A stretch of DNA of 48,436 nt, from assembly GCA_037446495.1 (NCBI GenBank), contig JBBIIL010000014.1, positions 1 to 48,436 of the forward strand, in the 5' to 3' direction. Below are positions 33,173 to 43,114 of the stretch, piece by piece. This DNA comes from CAIXZV01 sp037446495. Lineage in GTDB: Bacteria > Chloroflexota > Limnocylindria > Limnocylindrales > CSP1-4. Numbering within the stretch: the first letter of the stretch is position 1; each line of letters opens with the position of its first letter. The notes beneath the pieces were generated by a model. That model was not told the origin of the DNA. It did no database searches and was given only the letters and a program-made list of their open reading frames with translations. The translations under genes were made by a program, and so were the position numbers.

Positions 33173-34354
33173 GTGCGGGTGCGTGTCATCGAGCTGCGGA
33201 TCATGGGGGCGGCCCTCGTCGGCCTCTGGCTGGTCACGTTCGGGCTCATCCTCCTCGGGTATCGGCCCGGCGGTCCCGTGGACGTGCTCGTGGGCATCGC
33301 TGCCGCTGGCCCGATCATCGTGGCGTTGGCCGCCGTGGTCTGGCCGCCGGTCGCACGCAGCCCACGCGCCTTCGCCGTGACGGCCTGGCTGGCCCTCCTG
33401 CCGATCCTGCTGCTGATCCCCTCGATCGCGGGCCTCGTGACCCAACTCGAGGGACGTGGTCCGCAGACGCTGCTTCCCTCCGCCGAGGCGGCCTACCCCT
33501 GGGCCCTCGCGCTCCTCGCCACGGGCGTGTTCGCCGGCCTCGGCGCCGCCCGCCGCCGCCTCGGCGACCGCGCACCGCGCCGGCGCAGGCTCGCTGCCGG
33601 GGTCGGGCTGGGCGTCGTCGCAACGCTGGTCGCCGGCACCGCCTTCACTGCCTCGGCCGTGTACAACGAGCTCGCGCTGGGCGACCGCGCCGCCGGGTCG
33701 TCGCGGTTCGGCCCCACCGATCCCACACTCGAGCCCCCGCCGTGCGACGGCCCGCTGACGTTCGGCGCCACCGCCAACGTCACGCTCCAGATGGACAGCT
33801 CCGTGGACGGCTCGGCCACCGGACAGCTTGCGGTCTCGGGATCGCGTGCCGGCATGGACGTCCGCTGGGACGGGTACGTGACCAGCAGCGTCGCGTTCGG
33901 CCGGACCGGGTTCGCGCGCCTGGACTCGAACGCCTGGAACCTGATCCCGAACTATGGCTGGGTGGTCCTCCCTCCGGCCCAGATCGGGGGCCGGGACATG
34001 GACCGCGAGTTGGTGCTCGAGGCACTCAACCCAACCCAGCGCACGGTGGTGGAGGACGCCGGCCTCGCGTACGTGGAGGGCGCCCGCGCCCGCCACTGCC
34101 GCGTGGCGCTCGACGGGAGCACGCTCCGCCGGGCGCTGCCCGAGGTGTCCCTGCTCGTCGGCGCCATAGACCTGTCACGCTGGCGCGGCGAGCTCGACTT
34201 CTGGGTGTTCGCGGACGGCCAGCTCGGCCAGGCCGACGGCTATGCCAACGGACCCGCGCTGGGGCTGGCCGCCCACGCGCTGACGGCGGAGGTTCGCTTC
34301 CGCCTGATCGCCATCGACCGGGGCGTGCCAACCACCATCCGGACGCCGGGATGA
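33173..34354 (+). CDS. Four-TM membrane protein with extracytoplasmic domain
   Basis: 393 residues, not recognised. The first half has four membrane helices (ELRIMGAALVGLWLVTFGLI; VGIAAAGPIIVALAAVVWPP; AVTAWLALLPILLLIPSIAG; GVGLGVVATLVAGTAFTASA). The second half (about 185-393) is a beta-rich soluble domain with patterns like the LppX/LolA-type lipoprotein fold (ANVTLQMDSSVDGSATGQLA; ELDFWVFADGQLGQADGYA). It may bind a lipid or assist protein folding at the outer face of the membrane. Start GTG 33173 fits the TATGCT box. The WYL regulator follows after 22 bases. Confidence 0.75.
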   Translation: MRVRVIELRIMGAALVGLWLVTFGLILLGYRPGGPVDVLVGIAAAGPIIVALAAVVWPPVARSPRAFAVTAWLALLPILLLIPSIAGLVTQLEGRGPQTLLPSAEAAYPWALALLATGVFAGLGAARRRLGDRAPRRRRLAAGVGLGVVATLVAGTAFTASAVYNELALGDRAAGSSRFGPTDPTLEPPPCDGPLTFGATANVTLQMDSSVDGSATGQLAVSGSRAGMDVRWDGYVTSSVAFGRTGFARLDSNAWNLIPNYGWVVLPPAQIGGRDMDRELVLEALNPTQRTVVEDAGLAYVEGARARHCRVALDGSTLRRALPEVSLLVGAIDLSRWRGELDFWVFADGQLGQADGYANGPALGLAAHALTAEVRFRLIAIDRGVPTTIRTPG

Positions 34355-34376
34355 GCATGACCAGGAGGGTCGTCAC

Positions 34377-35390
34377 GTGACTGGCGACGTCGACGCGACG
34401 GACGGCGAACGCATCGAGGGCAAACGCGACCGCCTGGCCCGCCTGCTCTCGGTGCTGCGCGTGCTCCACGCTCATGGCGAGGCCGGCGTCGCCCCCACGG
34501 AGATCGCCCGCCGCACGGGCATGTCGCCCCGGACGGTCTACCGCGACCTCAACGCGCTCCAGAACGAGATGCAGGTCCCCCTCTGGAGCGAGGGCGGCCG
34601 GTGGGGCGTCCAGCCCGGCGCGTTCCTGCCCGCGATGCGCCTCACCCTCCAGGAGGCGATGGCGGTCTTCCTCGCCGCCCGGCTGATGACCCGGTACGTG
34701 GACCGCTTCGACCCCACCCTGGCCTCGGCGTTCAGCAAGCTCGAGGAGGGCCTGCCAGACGCGATGCACCGGCACGTCGAGCGGACGCTCGACGAGATGG
34801 CGCAGCGCCCCGCTGACGAGGGCTACAACCGGCGGGTGGCCGCGCTCACCCGCGCCTGGGCGGAGCAGCGGGTGGTCCGCATCCAGTACGCCCCGGCCGG
34901 CTACGACGGCGACCGCGAGCCCGAGTGGCGCGAGGTCCGCCCACTGCTCCTGGAGCCGTCGCTCGGGACGCATGCGCTCTACCTCATCGGCTTCGACGAG
35001 GGCCGCGGCGCGCTGCGCACCTTCAAGGTGGAGCGGATCCTCGAGCTGTCACTGACCCCGCGGCGCTTCGAGCCCCCCGCCGAGGACGAGCTGGCGAAGG
35101 CCCTCCGGCCGGCCTGGGACATCATCTGGGACCAGCCTTCCACCGAGGTGGTCCTGCGCTTCGCGCCGTCGGTCGCCGCGCGCGTCGGAGAGGCGGTCTG
35201 GCACCCGTCCCAGCGCGTCAGGGAGCTGCCGGACGGGTTGCTCGAGTGGCGGGCCAAGGTGGCGGGGACCGTCGAGATCCGGCTGTGGATCCTGTCGTGG
35301 GGCGAGGACGTGGAGGTCGTCGCGCCGGCCGCGCTGCGGGACGATGTCGCGGCCAGCCACGCCCGCGCGGCGGCGCGCTATCAGCGCTGA
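34377..35390 (+). CDS. HTH-WYL transcriptional regulator
   Basis: 337 residues. The N-terminal winged HTH (DeoR/HTH_11-like; about 20-70: GVAPTEIARRTGMSPRTVYR) is followed by a WYL domain (about 150-230: WAEQRVVRIQYAPAG ... ALYLIGFDEGRGALRTFKVERI) and the C-terminal WCX extension. WYL regulators sense nucleic acids or small ligands and control DNA-damage or defence genes. GTG at 34377 has AGGAGG nine bases upstream. No defence operon is visible around it. Confidence 0.9.
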   Translation: MTGDVDATDGERIEGKRDRLARLLSVLRVLHAHGEAGVAPTEIARRTGMSPRTVYRDLNALQNEMQVPLWSEGGRWGVQPGAFLPAMRLTLQEAMAVFLAARLMTRYVDRFDPTLASAFSKLEEGLPDAMHRHVERTLDEMAQRPADEGYNRRVAALTRAWAEQRVVRIQYAPAGYDGDREPEWREVRPLLLEPSLGTHALYLIGFDEGRGALRTFKVERILELSLTPRRFEPPAEDELAKALRPAWDIIWDQPSTEVVLRFAPSVAARVGEAVWHPSQRVRELPDGLLEWRAKVAGTVEIRLWILSWGEDVEVVAPAALRDDVAASHARAAARYQR

Positions 35391-35443
35391 TCCACGCACC
35401 CTGCTAGGGTGTTGCCCCAACGCAACGACGCTGAGAGAGGCTC

Positions 35444-36319
35444 ATGATTGAAGGAAGCACCGAGCGCCGGTCCACGGCGTCCCCGCTTCGGCGCCGCGCG
35501 GCCTCCGTCCTCACCGCTGGCCTGATGTCCCTCCTGATCGCCATCCCGGCATCTGCCTCCAGCGAGGCTGCGATGCGCGGCGGCAATGCCACGCCGGCGA
35601 CGGTGAGCGCCTCCTCGACCGCCACCGTCATGGCCGCGGAGCTGCTGTCCTGGCTCAACCGGGACCGCGTCGCGGCCGGCCTCCGCCCCCTGCTCGCCTG
35701 GACCGCGATGGGCACCGTCGCCAACCAGCGTTCCGCCCGCATGGCGGCGACCCAGACGCTGTCGCACCAGGCGGCGGGCGGCGACCCGGGCACGGCTCTG
35801 ACCAGCGCGGGCATCGGGTGGTACGGGTTCGGCGAGATCATCGGCGAGAGCTCGTACCCCTGGGGCGGACAGGCGGCATACAACCTGTACTCGATGTGGA
35901 GGAGCAGCCCGGTCCACCACGCGATCATGTTCTCCGCCTCGTACAACTACATCGGCGTGGGCATCGCACGGGCGGGCAGCGGCACGACCTGGTCGTCCAT
36001 CCTGTTCACCGAATCGGCGGACCACACGCCGCCCACCGCGAACAACGGCTCGCTGACATCCAGCGGGACCACCCTGCGGTTCTCGTGGTCGGGCATCGAC
36101 CGCCCGCTCCAGACGCACACGGCGGGCCTGCGCGGTTTCGACGTCCAGTTCAGCGTGGACGGCGGCAGCTGGTACCTGCTGCGCCACAGCACCACGGCCA
36201 CCTCACTGATAGTGACCGGCCGGGCCCGCCAGCACTCGTACTCGTTCCGGGTCCGATCGAGCGACAGGCGGGGTAACCTCTCGGGGTGGACGGCCGCGAA
36301 GCGGATCTGGTTGCCCTGA
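35444..36319 (+). CDS. Secreted CAP (SCP-like) domain protein
   Basis: 291 residues. Signal peptide (ASVLTAGLMSLLIAIPASASS), then a CAP/SCP domain (about 65-190: LLSWLNRDRVAAGLRPLLAW; WRSSPVHHAIMFSASYNYIGVGI) and a fibronectin-III-like C-terminal domain (about 193-291). Bacterial CAP proteins are exported; the function is unknown. A ribosome site GAGAGAGG precedes the ATG. CACCCT/AGGGTG form a small hairpin (35397-35411) near a TAGGGT promoter-like box. The 3' end contains the promoter of the next gene. Confidence 0.9.
   Translation: MIEGSTERRSTASPLRRRAASVLTAGLMSLLIAIPASASSEAAMRGGNATPATVSASSTATVMAAELLSWLNRDRVAAGLRPLLAWTAMGTVANQRSARMAATQTLSHQAAGGDPGTALTSAGIGWYGFGEIIGESSYPWGGQAAYNLYSMWRSSPVHHAIMFSASYNYIGVGIARAGSGTTWSSILFTESADHTPPTANNGSLTSSGTTLRFSWSGIDRPLQTHTAGLRGFDVQFSVDGGSWYLLRHSTTATSLIVTGRARQHSYSFRVRSSDRRGNLSGWTAAKRIWLP
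36274..36279 (+). promoter_or_regulatory. -10 box inside CAP gene for HD hydrolase
   Basis: TAACCT, 6 bases before the GTG at 36286. It lies inside the coding end of the CAP gene. Confidence 0.55.
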
Positions 36320-37746
36320 CCAAGCCCCCGGTGGTCGCGCCCGGCCGTCGGCTCACGTTCGCCGCGGTCAACCTGATCTCCGACCCCATCCACGGCTACG
36401 TCGAGCTCACCAAGCGCCTGACCCCGCACGATGCGCTCAGCGCCGGGCTCCACGTGGAGACCGTGGCCGAGGAGGACATCCTCGACACCGCCTGGCTCCA
36501 GCGCCTCCGGCGCATCAGCCAGCTCCAGAGCGCGCGCTGGGTGTTCCCCACGGCCGAGCACTCGCGCTTCACGCACGGCCTGGGCGTCATGCACGAGGCC
36601 GGGCTCTGGGGCCGCTCGCTCTACCCGTCGCTGGCCGACGCACTGCCGGTCCTCGCGCCTGGCGAGCCCGTCCCGTCCGAGGGCCTGGTGGTCGAGACGC
36701 TCCGCGTGGCCGGGCTGCTCCACGACGTGGGCCACGGGCCGTTCGCGCACTTCTTCGACGAGCGGTTCCTGGCGCGGTTCCCCGCCCCCGCCGACCCGCG
36801 CCGCCCGGGCGCCAAGACGCTCAGCCACGAGGACCTGGGCCAACTCATCATCGAGCGCGAGCTGGGGCCGCTGATCTCCGCCCTGCGGCGGGCGCCGGGC
36901 TCCGTCCCCGACCGCGACCGCTTCGCCGAGGGCGAGGCCATCGAGGCCCGCTGGGTGTCGTTCCTCATCTCCAAGCCGCCGCTGGCGGACCCCTCGATGC
37001 CCGGCTGGGTCCGCACGCTCCAGCCCCTGCTCTCGGGCGTGTTCACGGTGGACAACCTTGACTACGTCCGCCGCGACGCGTACCTCACGGGCGTCTCGAT
37101 GGGCCCGGTGGACGCCGAGCGCCTGCGTCGCTACGCCTTCGTGTCCGAGCGCGGGCTCACGCTGTACGAGTCGGGGCTGGGTGCGCTGGAGATGTTCCTC
37201 ACCGCACGGCTGTTCATGTACCGCCACGTGTACCTGCACCGGACGGTGCGGGCGATCGACCTCGACCTTGCCGAGGTGTTCGTCCCGTCCATCGAGGCGG
37301 TGTTCGGCGCCGATTCGCCCGCGGTCAGGCTGGCGGCCTTCGCCGACCTCGACGAGTACGCGCTGCTCCACCAGGCCGCGCTGTGGACGCGGGGCGAGCA
37401 CCTCTCCGAGGCGCCAACCCCCGGCGACGGCTGCGTGACGCCGGAGGTGGCCGCCGGCTGGCGGGCGATCCTCCTCAGACGACCGCGCTGGCACCTCGAG
37501 CGCGAGGTGTCCACCGACGCGGCGACGCCGGACTGGCCCGCGGCGCTGCTCGACGAGCTGGGTGAGGCGGTGCCCGGGCGCGAGACGCTCGACCTCACGG
37601 GCATCGACGTCCGGCCGGGTGCGGGCGGGGCACCGTCGCTCGCGATCGAGCGGCGCGACGGCGGCGCGGGCCCGACGCTCGACGAGGCGCTCGGGCGGTT
37701 GCCTGCCTGGTCGCTGGTGGGGCGGCGCTACCGGCGGTCCGGCTGA
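36286..37746 (+). CDS. HD-domain phosphohydrolase, dGTPase-like
   Basis: 486 residues. The start SDPIHGYVELT and ILDTAWLQRLRRISQL are typical of HD hydrolases related to dNTPases. Metal ligands: H97 (FTHGLGVMHEA) and H146-D147 (LLHDVGHGPFAHFF), with the later Asp in VDNLDYVRRDAYLTG. It should hydrolyse dNTPs or other nucleotides in the cytoplasm. GTG at 36286 lies within the last 34 bases of the CAP gene. The C-terminal region (about 330-486) is not recognised. Confidence 0.9.
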   Translation: MDGREADLVALTKPPVVAPGRRLTFAAVNLISDPIHGYVELTKRLTPHDALSAGLHVETVAEEDILDTAWLQRLRRISQLQSARWVFPTAEHSRFTHGLGVMHEAGLWGRSLYPSLADALPVLAPGEPVPSEGLVVETLRVAGLLHDVGHGPFAHFFDERFLARFPAPADPRRPGAKTLSHEDLGQLIIERELGPLISALRRAPGSVPDRDRFAEGEAIEARWVSFLISKPPLADPSMPGWVRTLQPLLSGVFTVDNLDYVRRDAYLTGVSMGPVDAERLRRYAFVSERGLTLYESGLGALEMFLTARLFMYRHVYLHRTVRAIDLDLAEVFVPSIEAVFGADSPAVRLAAFADLDEYALLHQAALWTRGEHLSEAPTPGDGCVTPEVAAGWRAILLRRPRWHLEREVSTDAATPDWPAALLDELGEAVPGRETLDLTGIDVRPGAGGAPSLAIERRDGGAGPTLDEALGRLPAWSLVGRRYRRSG

Positions 37747-37749
37747 TCG

Positions 37750-38673
37750 TCAGGTGCCGCCCAGGTTCTTGACGGGCCCGGACAGGCCCTGACGGTACGG
37801 CAGGACCAGCAGCGGGTCGATCCGGGCGATCTCCAGGCTCGGCAGCCGCAGGTCCTTGGCCACCTTCGGCTCGATCCCGAAGGTCGCGGTCTCGAATGGC
37901 GAGAAGATCCCATAATGCAGGTGGCAGCCGGTGGCGTGGCCGGTCATCCCCTCGTAGCCGATGAGCTGGCCCGCGTGGATGCGCTCGCCGGCGCGCACGG
38001 TCACCTTCCAGAAGTGGGCGTAGACGCTGCGGTAGCCGTTGCCGTCGTCGGTGATCACCACGATCGGCAGGTCGTTCCACATCTGGCGGGTGTCGAGCAG
38101 CTGGTAGTAGCGGGTCAGGCTGCCGACCCAGCCGATGAAGTTGTCGAACTGGCGGCCGGCCGCAAGAACGACGCCGTCATGGGCGGCAGTGATCCGGTCG
38201 CCGCAGAACGTGGCGAGGTCCACGCCGTCGTGGAACAGCTGGCCGTCCACCACGCGCGAACCCCAGGGCGTGGGGCCGAACGGCAGCGTGAGCCGGGGGT
38301 GGGCGATGGGCCACCGATAGCCGGTCAGCGACGACACGGGCGCGGGCTCTGGCGGGGGCCAGCCGTCCAGCGCTGTGTGCGCCGGGGCCAGCCGGACCCC
38401 GGCGGCCGTGCCCGTCGCCGGCGGCGTCGGCTCGGGCGTCGAGACCGGGCTGGCCGTCGAAGCCGCTGCGGGCACGTCGGTGGAGCCGGATGTCGTGGGC
38501 TCGATGGCCACGGCCTGGTCGGTTCCGGAGGTCAGGCCACCGGGCAACGAGGGGGTCGGCGGCCGCCAGACCAGCCCCGCGGTCACCAGCAGCACCGCGA
38601 CGGCGGCGACCGCGGTGACCCCGACGCGGCGCCGGCGATTCGGGCGACGCGTAGGGTGGGCGTGCTGGCGCAT
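37750..38673 (-). CDS. Membrane-anchored M23 peptidase
   Basis: 307 residues. A basic N-terminus and one membrane helix (TAVAAVAVLLVTAGLVW) are followed by a Pro/Thr/Ala linker to about 115 and a LytM/M23 zinc domain. Zinc ligands H148 and D152 (LFHDGVDLA) and H251/H253 (GCHLHYGIF) are present; H220 is probably the catalytic His. It cuts peptidoglycan cross-links. ATG at 38673 is chosen because it directly precedes the basic-TM start; CACACT 6 bases upstream resembles a -10 box. Stop codons of this and the HD gene are 3 bases apart, convergent. Confidence 0.88.
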   Translation of the reverse strand: MRQHAHPTRRPNRRRRVGVTAVAAVAVLLVTAGLVWRPPTPSLPGGLTSGTDQAVAIEPTTSGSTDVPAAASTASPVSTPEPTPPATGTAAGVRLAPAHTALDGWPPPEPAPVSSLTGYRWPIAHPRLTLPFGPTPWGSRVVDGQLFHDGVDLATFCGDRITAAHDGVVLAAGRQFDNFIGWVGSLTRYYQLLDTRQMWNDLPIVVITDDGNGYRSVYAHFWKVTVRAGERIHAGQLIGYEGMTGHATGCHLHYGIFSPFETATFGIEPKVAKDLRLPSLEIARIDPLLVLPYRQGLSGPVKNLGGT

Positions 38674-38729
38674 TGCCGAAGTGTGCCCGAGCCGGGTTCT
38701 GCATGCCGGTCCGGCGCGTGGGCCGGGTA

Positions 38730-39738
<1,009 letters not shown>

Positions 39739-39740
<2 letters not shown>

Positions 39741-39870
39741 ACCGCGCCGTCGCCGCGAGCTTGGCGACGAACCGCCGGAGCTCCGATGCCGGAGTGCGGG
39801 TCGCCCGGCCCAGCTTCACGGTCTTGATCTCGCCTTTCGAGATCAGGCCCCACAGGAGCTGGTGTCGTAA
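39739..39870 (-). pseudogene. Excisionase-like HTH fragment
   Basis: A short frame reads LLWGLISKGEIKTVKLGRAT and RTPASELRRFVAKLAA before TAG. This matches the C-terminal half of excisionase/AlpA-type helix-turn-helix domains (LISxGEIxxxKxGRxxR...L..F). The N-terminal recognition helix is missing or out of frame. Together with the recombinase part it marks a decayed integrative element. Confidence 0.55.
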
Positions 39871-39876
39871 ACCTCG

Positions 39877-40428
39877 ATGCCGGTGATCGCCTGGAGGATC
39901 GGCCCGACGTTCTCGACGCGCGGGCGGCTCGACCGGGCCAAGCTCCTGTACCTGGTCCTAGCCAAGGTCACCGAGGTCGATCTCCACCCCGACGCGGTCA
40001 GCAACGTCGAGATGGGCTACCTGTACGAGGAGCTAATCCGCAAGTTCTCCGAGCTCTCGAACGAGACCGCCGGCGAACACTTCACGCCCCGAGAGGTCAT
40101 CCGCCTGATGGTGGATCTCCTCTTCATCGAGGATGACGAGGCGCTGCGGACGCCCGGCATCGTGCGGACGATGCTCGACCCGGCATGCGGCACCGGCGGG
40201 ATGCTGTCGGTCGCCGCCGAGTACCTCCGGGAGTTGAACCCCGGCGCCCGGCTCGAGGGCTACGGCCAGGAGCTGAACGCCGAGACCTACGCCATCTGCC
40301 GCAGCGACATGATGCTGAAGGGCCAGAAGGCGTCGAACATCCGCCTGGGCAACAGCTTCAGCGAGGACGCCTTCAAGGGCGCCCGCTACGACTACCTCCT
40401 CGCCAACCCGCCGTTCGGCGTCGAGTAG
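39877..40428 (+). pseudogene. hsdM: Type I DNA methyltransferase HsdM, core fragment
   Basis: The frame contains the middle of HsdM: KLLYLVLAKVTEVDLHPDAV, EMGYLYEELIRKFSE, EHFTPREVIRLMVDLL, SAM-binding motif I DPACGTGGML and catalytic motif IV NPPFG. It stops right after GVE, where family members continue with WK, and the first residues are unrelated to HsdM. So both ends are lost: the N-terminal domain and the whole C-terminal half. No hsdS or hsdR is nearby. It cannot be a working enzyme and is a remnant of the element or of a recombination event. Confidence 0.85.
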
Positions 40429-41021
40429 ACGGCGGAGAACGCGAGCAGGAACCCGAGGATGGGGATGACGGCCCGGATGTCGGACGGGGCGACCTGGCGG
40501 ATGGCCGCAGTCAGGGTGCCGCCCGAGGTGACCGCCCCGATCGCGCTCCAGAACAGCCCGCCGGCAACGAGGATGTAAGGCGTCACCAGCGCCCGACGGA
40601 CGGTCACCGGGAGGCTGGCCCACCGGAGGCGGGTCAGCACGGCGAGCCTGGCGGTGGCGACCGCCAGGGCCAGGGCGGCAGCCTCCGACAGCCCGAGCGC
40701 GGAGACCGTGCTGAAGGCCACGAGCAGGAGGCCCCCGACGAACGGCCCGACGGCGGCGGACCCGCCGAGGCCCTGCCCCGCGGCCGAGCCGGTCGAGCGC
40801 GTCGCCAGGCAGACGGCGGCGCCGGCGATCGCCGCCACCCCGAGCAGCCCGTCGAGCGGCCTGCCGGGGCCGAGGATGTCGGACGACGTCTGCAGATGGA
40901 TGGCCGCCGGCGCCACAAGCGCGACCCAGACGGCAAGGAGCCAGTCCTCGATCCGCGGCAGCGACCGGGCGCGGACGGGTCGATCGCCGGATGGGGCCTC
41001 GGCCGCAACGGGCTGGCTCAC
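40392..41021 (-). CDS. Multi-TM membrane protein, C-terminus truncated
   Basis: 209 residues from GTG 41021, with five or six hydrophobic stretches (WLLAVWVALVAPAAIHL; LLGVAAIAGAAVCLAT; GPFVGGLLLVAFSTVSALGL; AVIPILGFLLAFSAVY). The last nine residues (TPNGGLARR) come from the antisense of the hsdM fragment. The original gene was therefore longer and was cut by the rearrangement at about 40425. Function is unknown. Confidence 0.6.
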   Translation of the reverse strand: MSQPVAAEAPSGDRPVRARSLPRIEDWLLAVWVALVAPAAIHLQTSSDILGPGRPLDGLLGVAAIAGAAVCLATRSTGSAAGQGLGGSAAVGPFVGGLLLVAFSTVSALGLSEAAALALAVATARLAVLTRLRWASLPVTVRRALVTPYILVAGGLFWSAIGAVTSGGTLTAAIRQVAPSDIRAVIPILGFLLAFSAVYSTPNGGLARR

Positions 41022-41051
41022 GGCTGGTCGCGGGCTACTCGCCGCCCGAGC

Positions 41052-41996
41052 TCATGCGGCCGTGGCACGCTGGAACGGCATCGACATCCCGTCGAGCACC
41101 AGCGTCAGGGCGTCACCGGCCACCCGGGCGTCGACGACCATCTCCTCGCCCATCCCGTCGAGATGCCGCTTCCCGTCGCCGCCGACCGACCAGCGGCTGG
41201 CCATCTGCGTGCCGCCGAGTGACCCTGTGGCGCTCCCGTCGGCGCCGAACGTGACGCTGCCCATCCGCCCGTGCCACGCGCCCACGATCGCCTGCGCGAG
41301 GGGCCTGGCATCCCGCCCGTCGGCAGGCGGCGTGGCCGGGGCGGTCAGCGAGTCCTGCATCGCCGCAACCGTGGCCATGGCCTCGGCGCGCTGGGTGCGG
41401 TCGTGCGAGGCCAGCCCCGGCGCGACGGCGGCGATCGCGGCATCCGGGCCGTCGAGCGCCCCGGCGGGGAGCGGCCGGTCGGCCAGCCGCTCGAGGTTGA
41501 TCAGGCGGCGGCTGCGGGGCAGGAAGTAGACCCGGACGATGCCCGCGTCCGGGGCGGCGTCGAACTCGGTCCGGCCGCAGGCGAGGCGCTTGCTGGCGAC
41601 GTCGAGGTAGCAGCGCTCGGGGTTCGGGCCGGCGTCGGTTGGAAGCGGGTCGTGCTCCTTGCTGATCGCCCCCTCGGCCGACTCGACCGTGCCGTCGCGG
41701 AGGTCGCGGGTCAGCTGGCCGCCGCCCAGGAGCGAGACGTAGACGAGCACGCCCGCCCCGGCCAGGCAGGCCACCCCGGCCAGGAGGCGCAGGGGGGTCG
41801 GCAGCGGCGTCTGCCCCGGACCGGCAAGCAGCGCCACGCCCCCCAGACCGAGTACCAGCGCGATGAGGGCCACGTTCCCGCCCCAGCGACGGTCCACGTC
41901 GGCCCAGGTCTTCCGCTGCGCGTCCGTGAGCCGCCCGGCGCGATTCGCCTCGAGGGCGTCCGCCGGGAAGGGGCTCGCTGCCGCCGGTCCGCTCAT
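41052..41996 (-). CDS. Two-TM membrane protein, tandem paralogue A
   Basis: 314 residues, unknown function. A conserved N-terminus (DALEANRAGRLTDAQR) precedes two membrane helices (NVALIALVLGLGGVALLAG; LAGVACLAGAGVLVYVSLL), a soluble middle domain (CYLDVASKRLACGRTEFDAAPD), and a C-terminal beta domain resembling a lipocalin-like or DUF-type barrel (AWHGRMGSVTFGADGSATGSL). It shares this plan with the gene upstream at 42064. AGGAGG lies about 7 bases before the ATG. Confidence 0.8.
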   Translation of the reverse strand: MSGPAAASPFPADALEANRAGRLTDAQRKTWADVDRRWGGNVALIALVLGLGGVALLAGPGQTPLPTPLRLLAGVACLAGAGVLVYVSLLGGGQLTRDLRDGTVESAEGAISKEHDPLPTDAGPNPERCYLDVASKRLACGRTEFDAAPDAGIVRVYFLPRSRRLINLERLADRPLPAGALDGPDAAIAAVAPGLASHDRTQRAEAMATVAAMQDSLTAPATPPADGRDARPLAQAIVGAWHGRMGSVTFGADGSATGSLGGTQMASRWSVGGDGKRHLDGMGEEMVVDARVAGDALTLVLDGMSMPFQRATAA

Positions 41997-42063
41997 CGAA
42001 CACCTCCTGCTGGTAGCACGTGCGTCACGGCCGGCCCGGCCAGCCGTGGATGACCCAGTCGAC

Positions 42064-43014
42064 TCACCCTAAGGCGGACCGCTGCAGATGCATCGCGCGG
42101 CCGCGCAGGGAGACCGTGAGCGTGTCCCCCGCCACCCAGGCCTCCGCGTCCTGCTCGCCACCGAGGCCGGTCATCCGGAGCTTGCCGTCGCGGTCGACCG
42201 TCCAGTGCCCCTGCGCCGTCTTGCCGTCGGGCATTGCGCCCGTCGCCGTCCCGTCAGCAGCGAACGTCCAGGCCATCGGTCCGAGATGCCACGTCCCCAC
42301 GATCGCCTCGGCCAACGGCCGCGGGTCGCGCTGGTCGGCCGGCGGCGGGGTCGCCGGAGCGATGGTCGCGTCCTTCATCGCCTCCATGGTCGCCGTCGCC
42401 TGGAGCCGGGTCGCCTGATCGTGCGACCGGAGACCGGTGGCGATCGCCGAGACGGCCTGCCCCGGCGAGTCGAGGGCCCCCTCGGGCAGCGGGGCGTCCG
42501 GGAGCCGCTCGAAGTTCACGACCTCATGGCTGTCGGGCAGCACGAAGAGCCGCATCATCCCGGCACCCGGTGCGGCGTCGTACATCGTGGAGCTGACCTC
42601 GAAATGGCGGTCGCCGATATCGAAGTAGCAGACGGTGCTTGTGCCGCCGCCGCGCGAATGGCTCGAGCTCGACACACTGTGCTTGCCGAAGGGCCCCTCG
42701 ACCGTCTGGACCTTGCCGGACCGCTCGTCCCGGGCCAGGGCGTTCGTGCCGGGGATCGACCGGAACAGGAAGAACGCCGCGATCGCGAAGGCCCCGAGGC
42801 CGACGGCCAGCCGCACCACGGCTGGGTAGTGCCCGCCCGACGACGTCAGGATCAGCGCGCCGACGACGGCGAAGATGCCGGCTCCGACGAGCTCGTTCTT
42901 CCACCAGGCCCGCTCCTGCCGGCCGACCACGGCCCGCTGTGCGGGCGTCAAGGTGCCGCCGCGGTTAGCCTCGAGGGCATCGGGGACCAGCGCCTGACCG
43001 ACGGACACGTTCAT
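42064..43014 (-). CDS. Two-TM membrane protein, tandem paralogue B
   Basis: 316 residues, homologous over its whole length to the product of 41052-41996: DALEANRGGTLTPAQR, two helices (ELVGAGIFAVVGALILTSS; LAVGLGAFAIAAFFLFRSIP), CYFDIGDRHFEVSSTMYDAAPG, then TWHLGPMAWTFAADGTATGAM and KLRMTGLGGEQDAEAWVAGD. The middle domain includes the strand-turn RLFVLPDSHEVVNFERL. Good GAGGAGG site at the ATG. The 67 bases between the pair hold a CACGGC/GCCGTG inverted repeat. Confidence 0.8.
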   Translation of the reverse strand: MNVSVGQALVPDALEANRGGTLTPAQRAVVGRQERAWWKNELVGAGIFAVVGALILTSSGGHYPAVVRLAVGLGAFAIAAFFLFRSIPGTNALARDERSGKVQTVEGPFGKHSVSSSSHSRGGGTSTVCYFDIGDRHFEVSSTMYDAAPGAGMMRLFVLPDSHEVVNFERLPDAPLPEGALDSPGQAVSAIATGLRSHDQATRLQATATMEAMKDATIAPATPPPADQRDPRPLAEAIVGTWHLGPMAWTFAADGTATGAMPDGKTAQGHWTVDRDGKLRMTGLGGEQDAEAWVAGDTLTVSLRGRAMHLQRSALG

Positions 43015-43114
43015 CGGGCACCTCCTCGCCGGGCGGGCGCCGGCTTCGGCTGGGATGGTCGGTCTCGCGGCGACCGCCGAGGGACGCGCATCACGCAGGC
43101 TCCTGCCGGTCGCT

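Noticed and set aside
34377..35390. WYL regulator as part of a defence island
   Set aside because: WYL proteins often regulate defence genes, but the neighbours (membrane protein, CAP protein, HD hydrolase) give no defence system; the hsdM fragment 4.5 kb away is broken.
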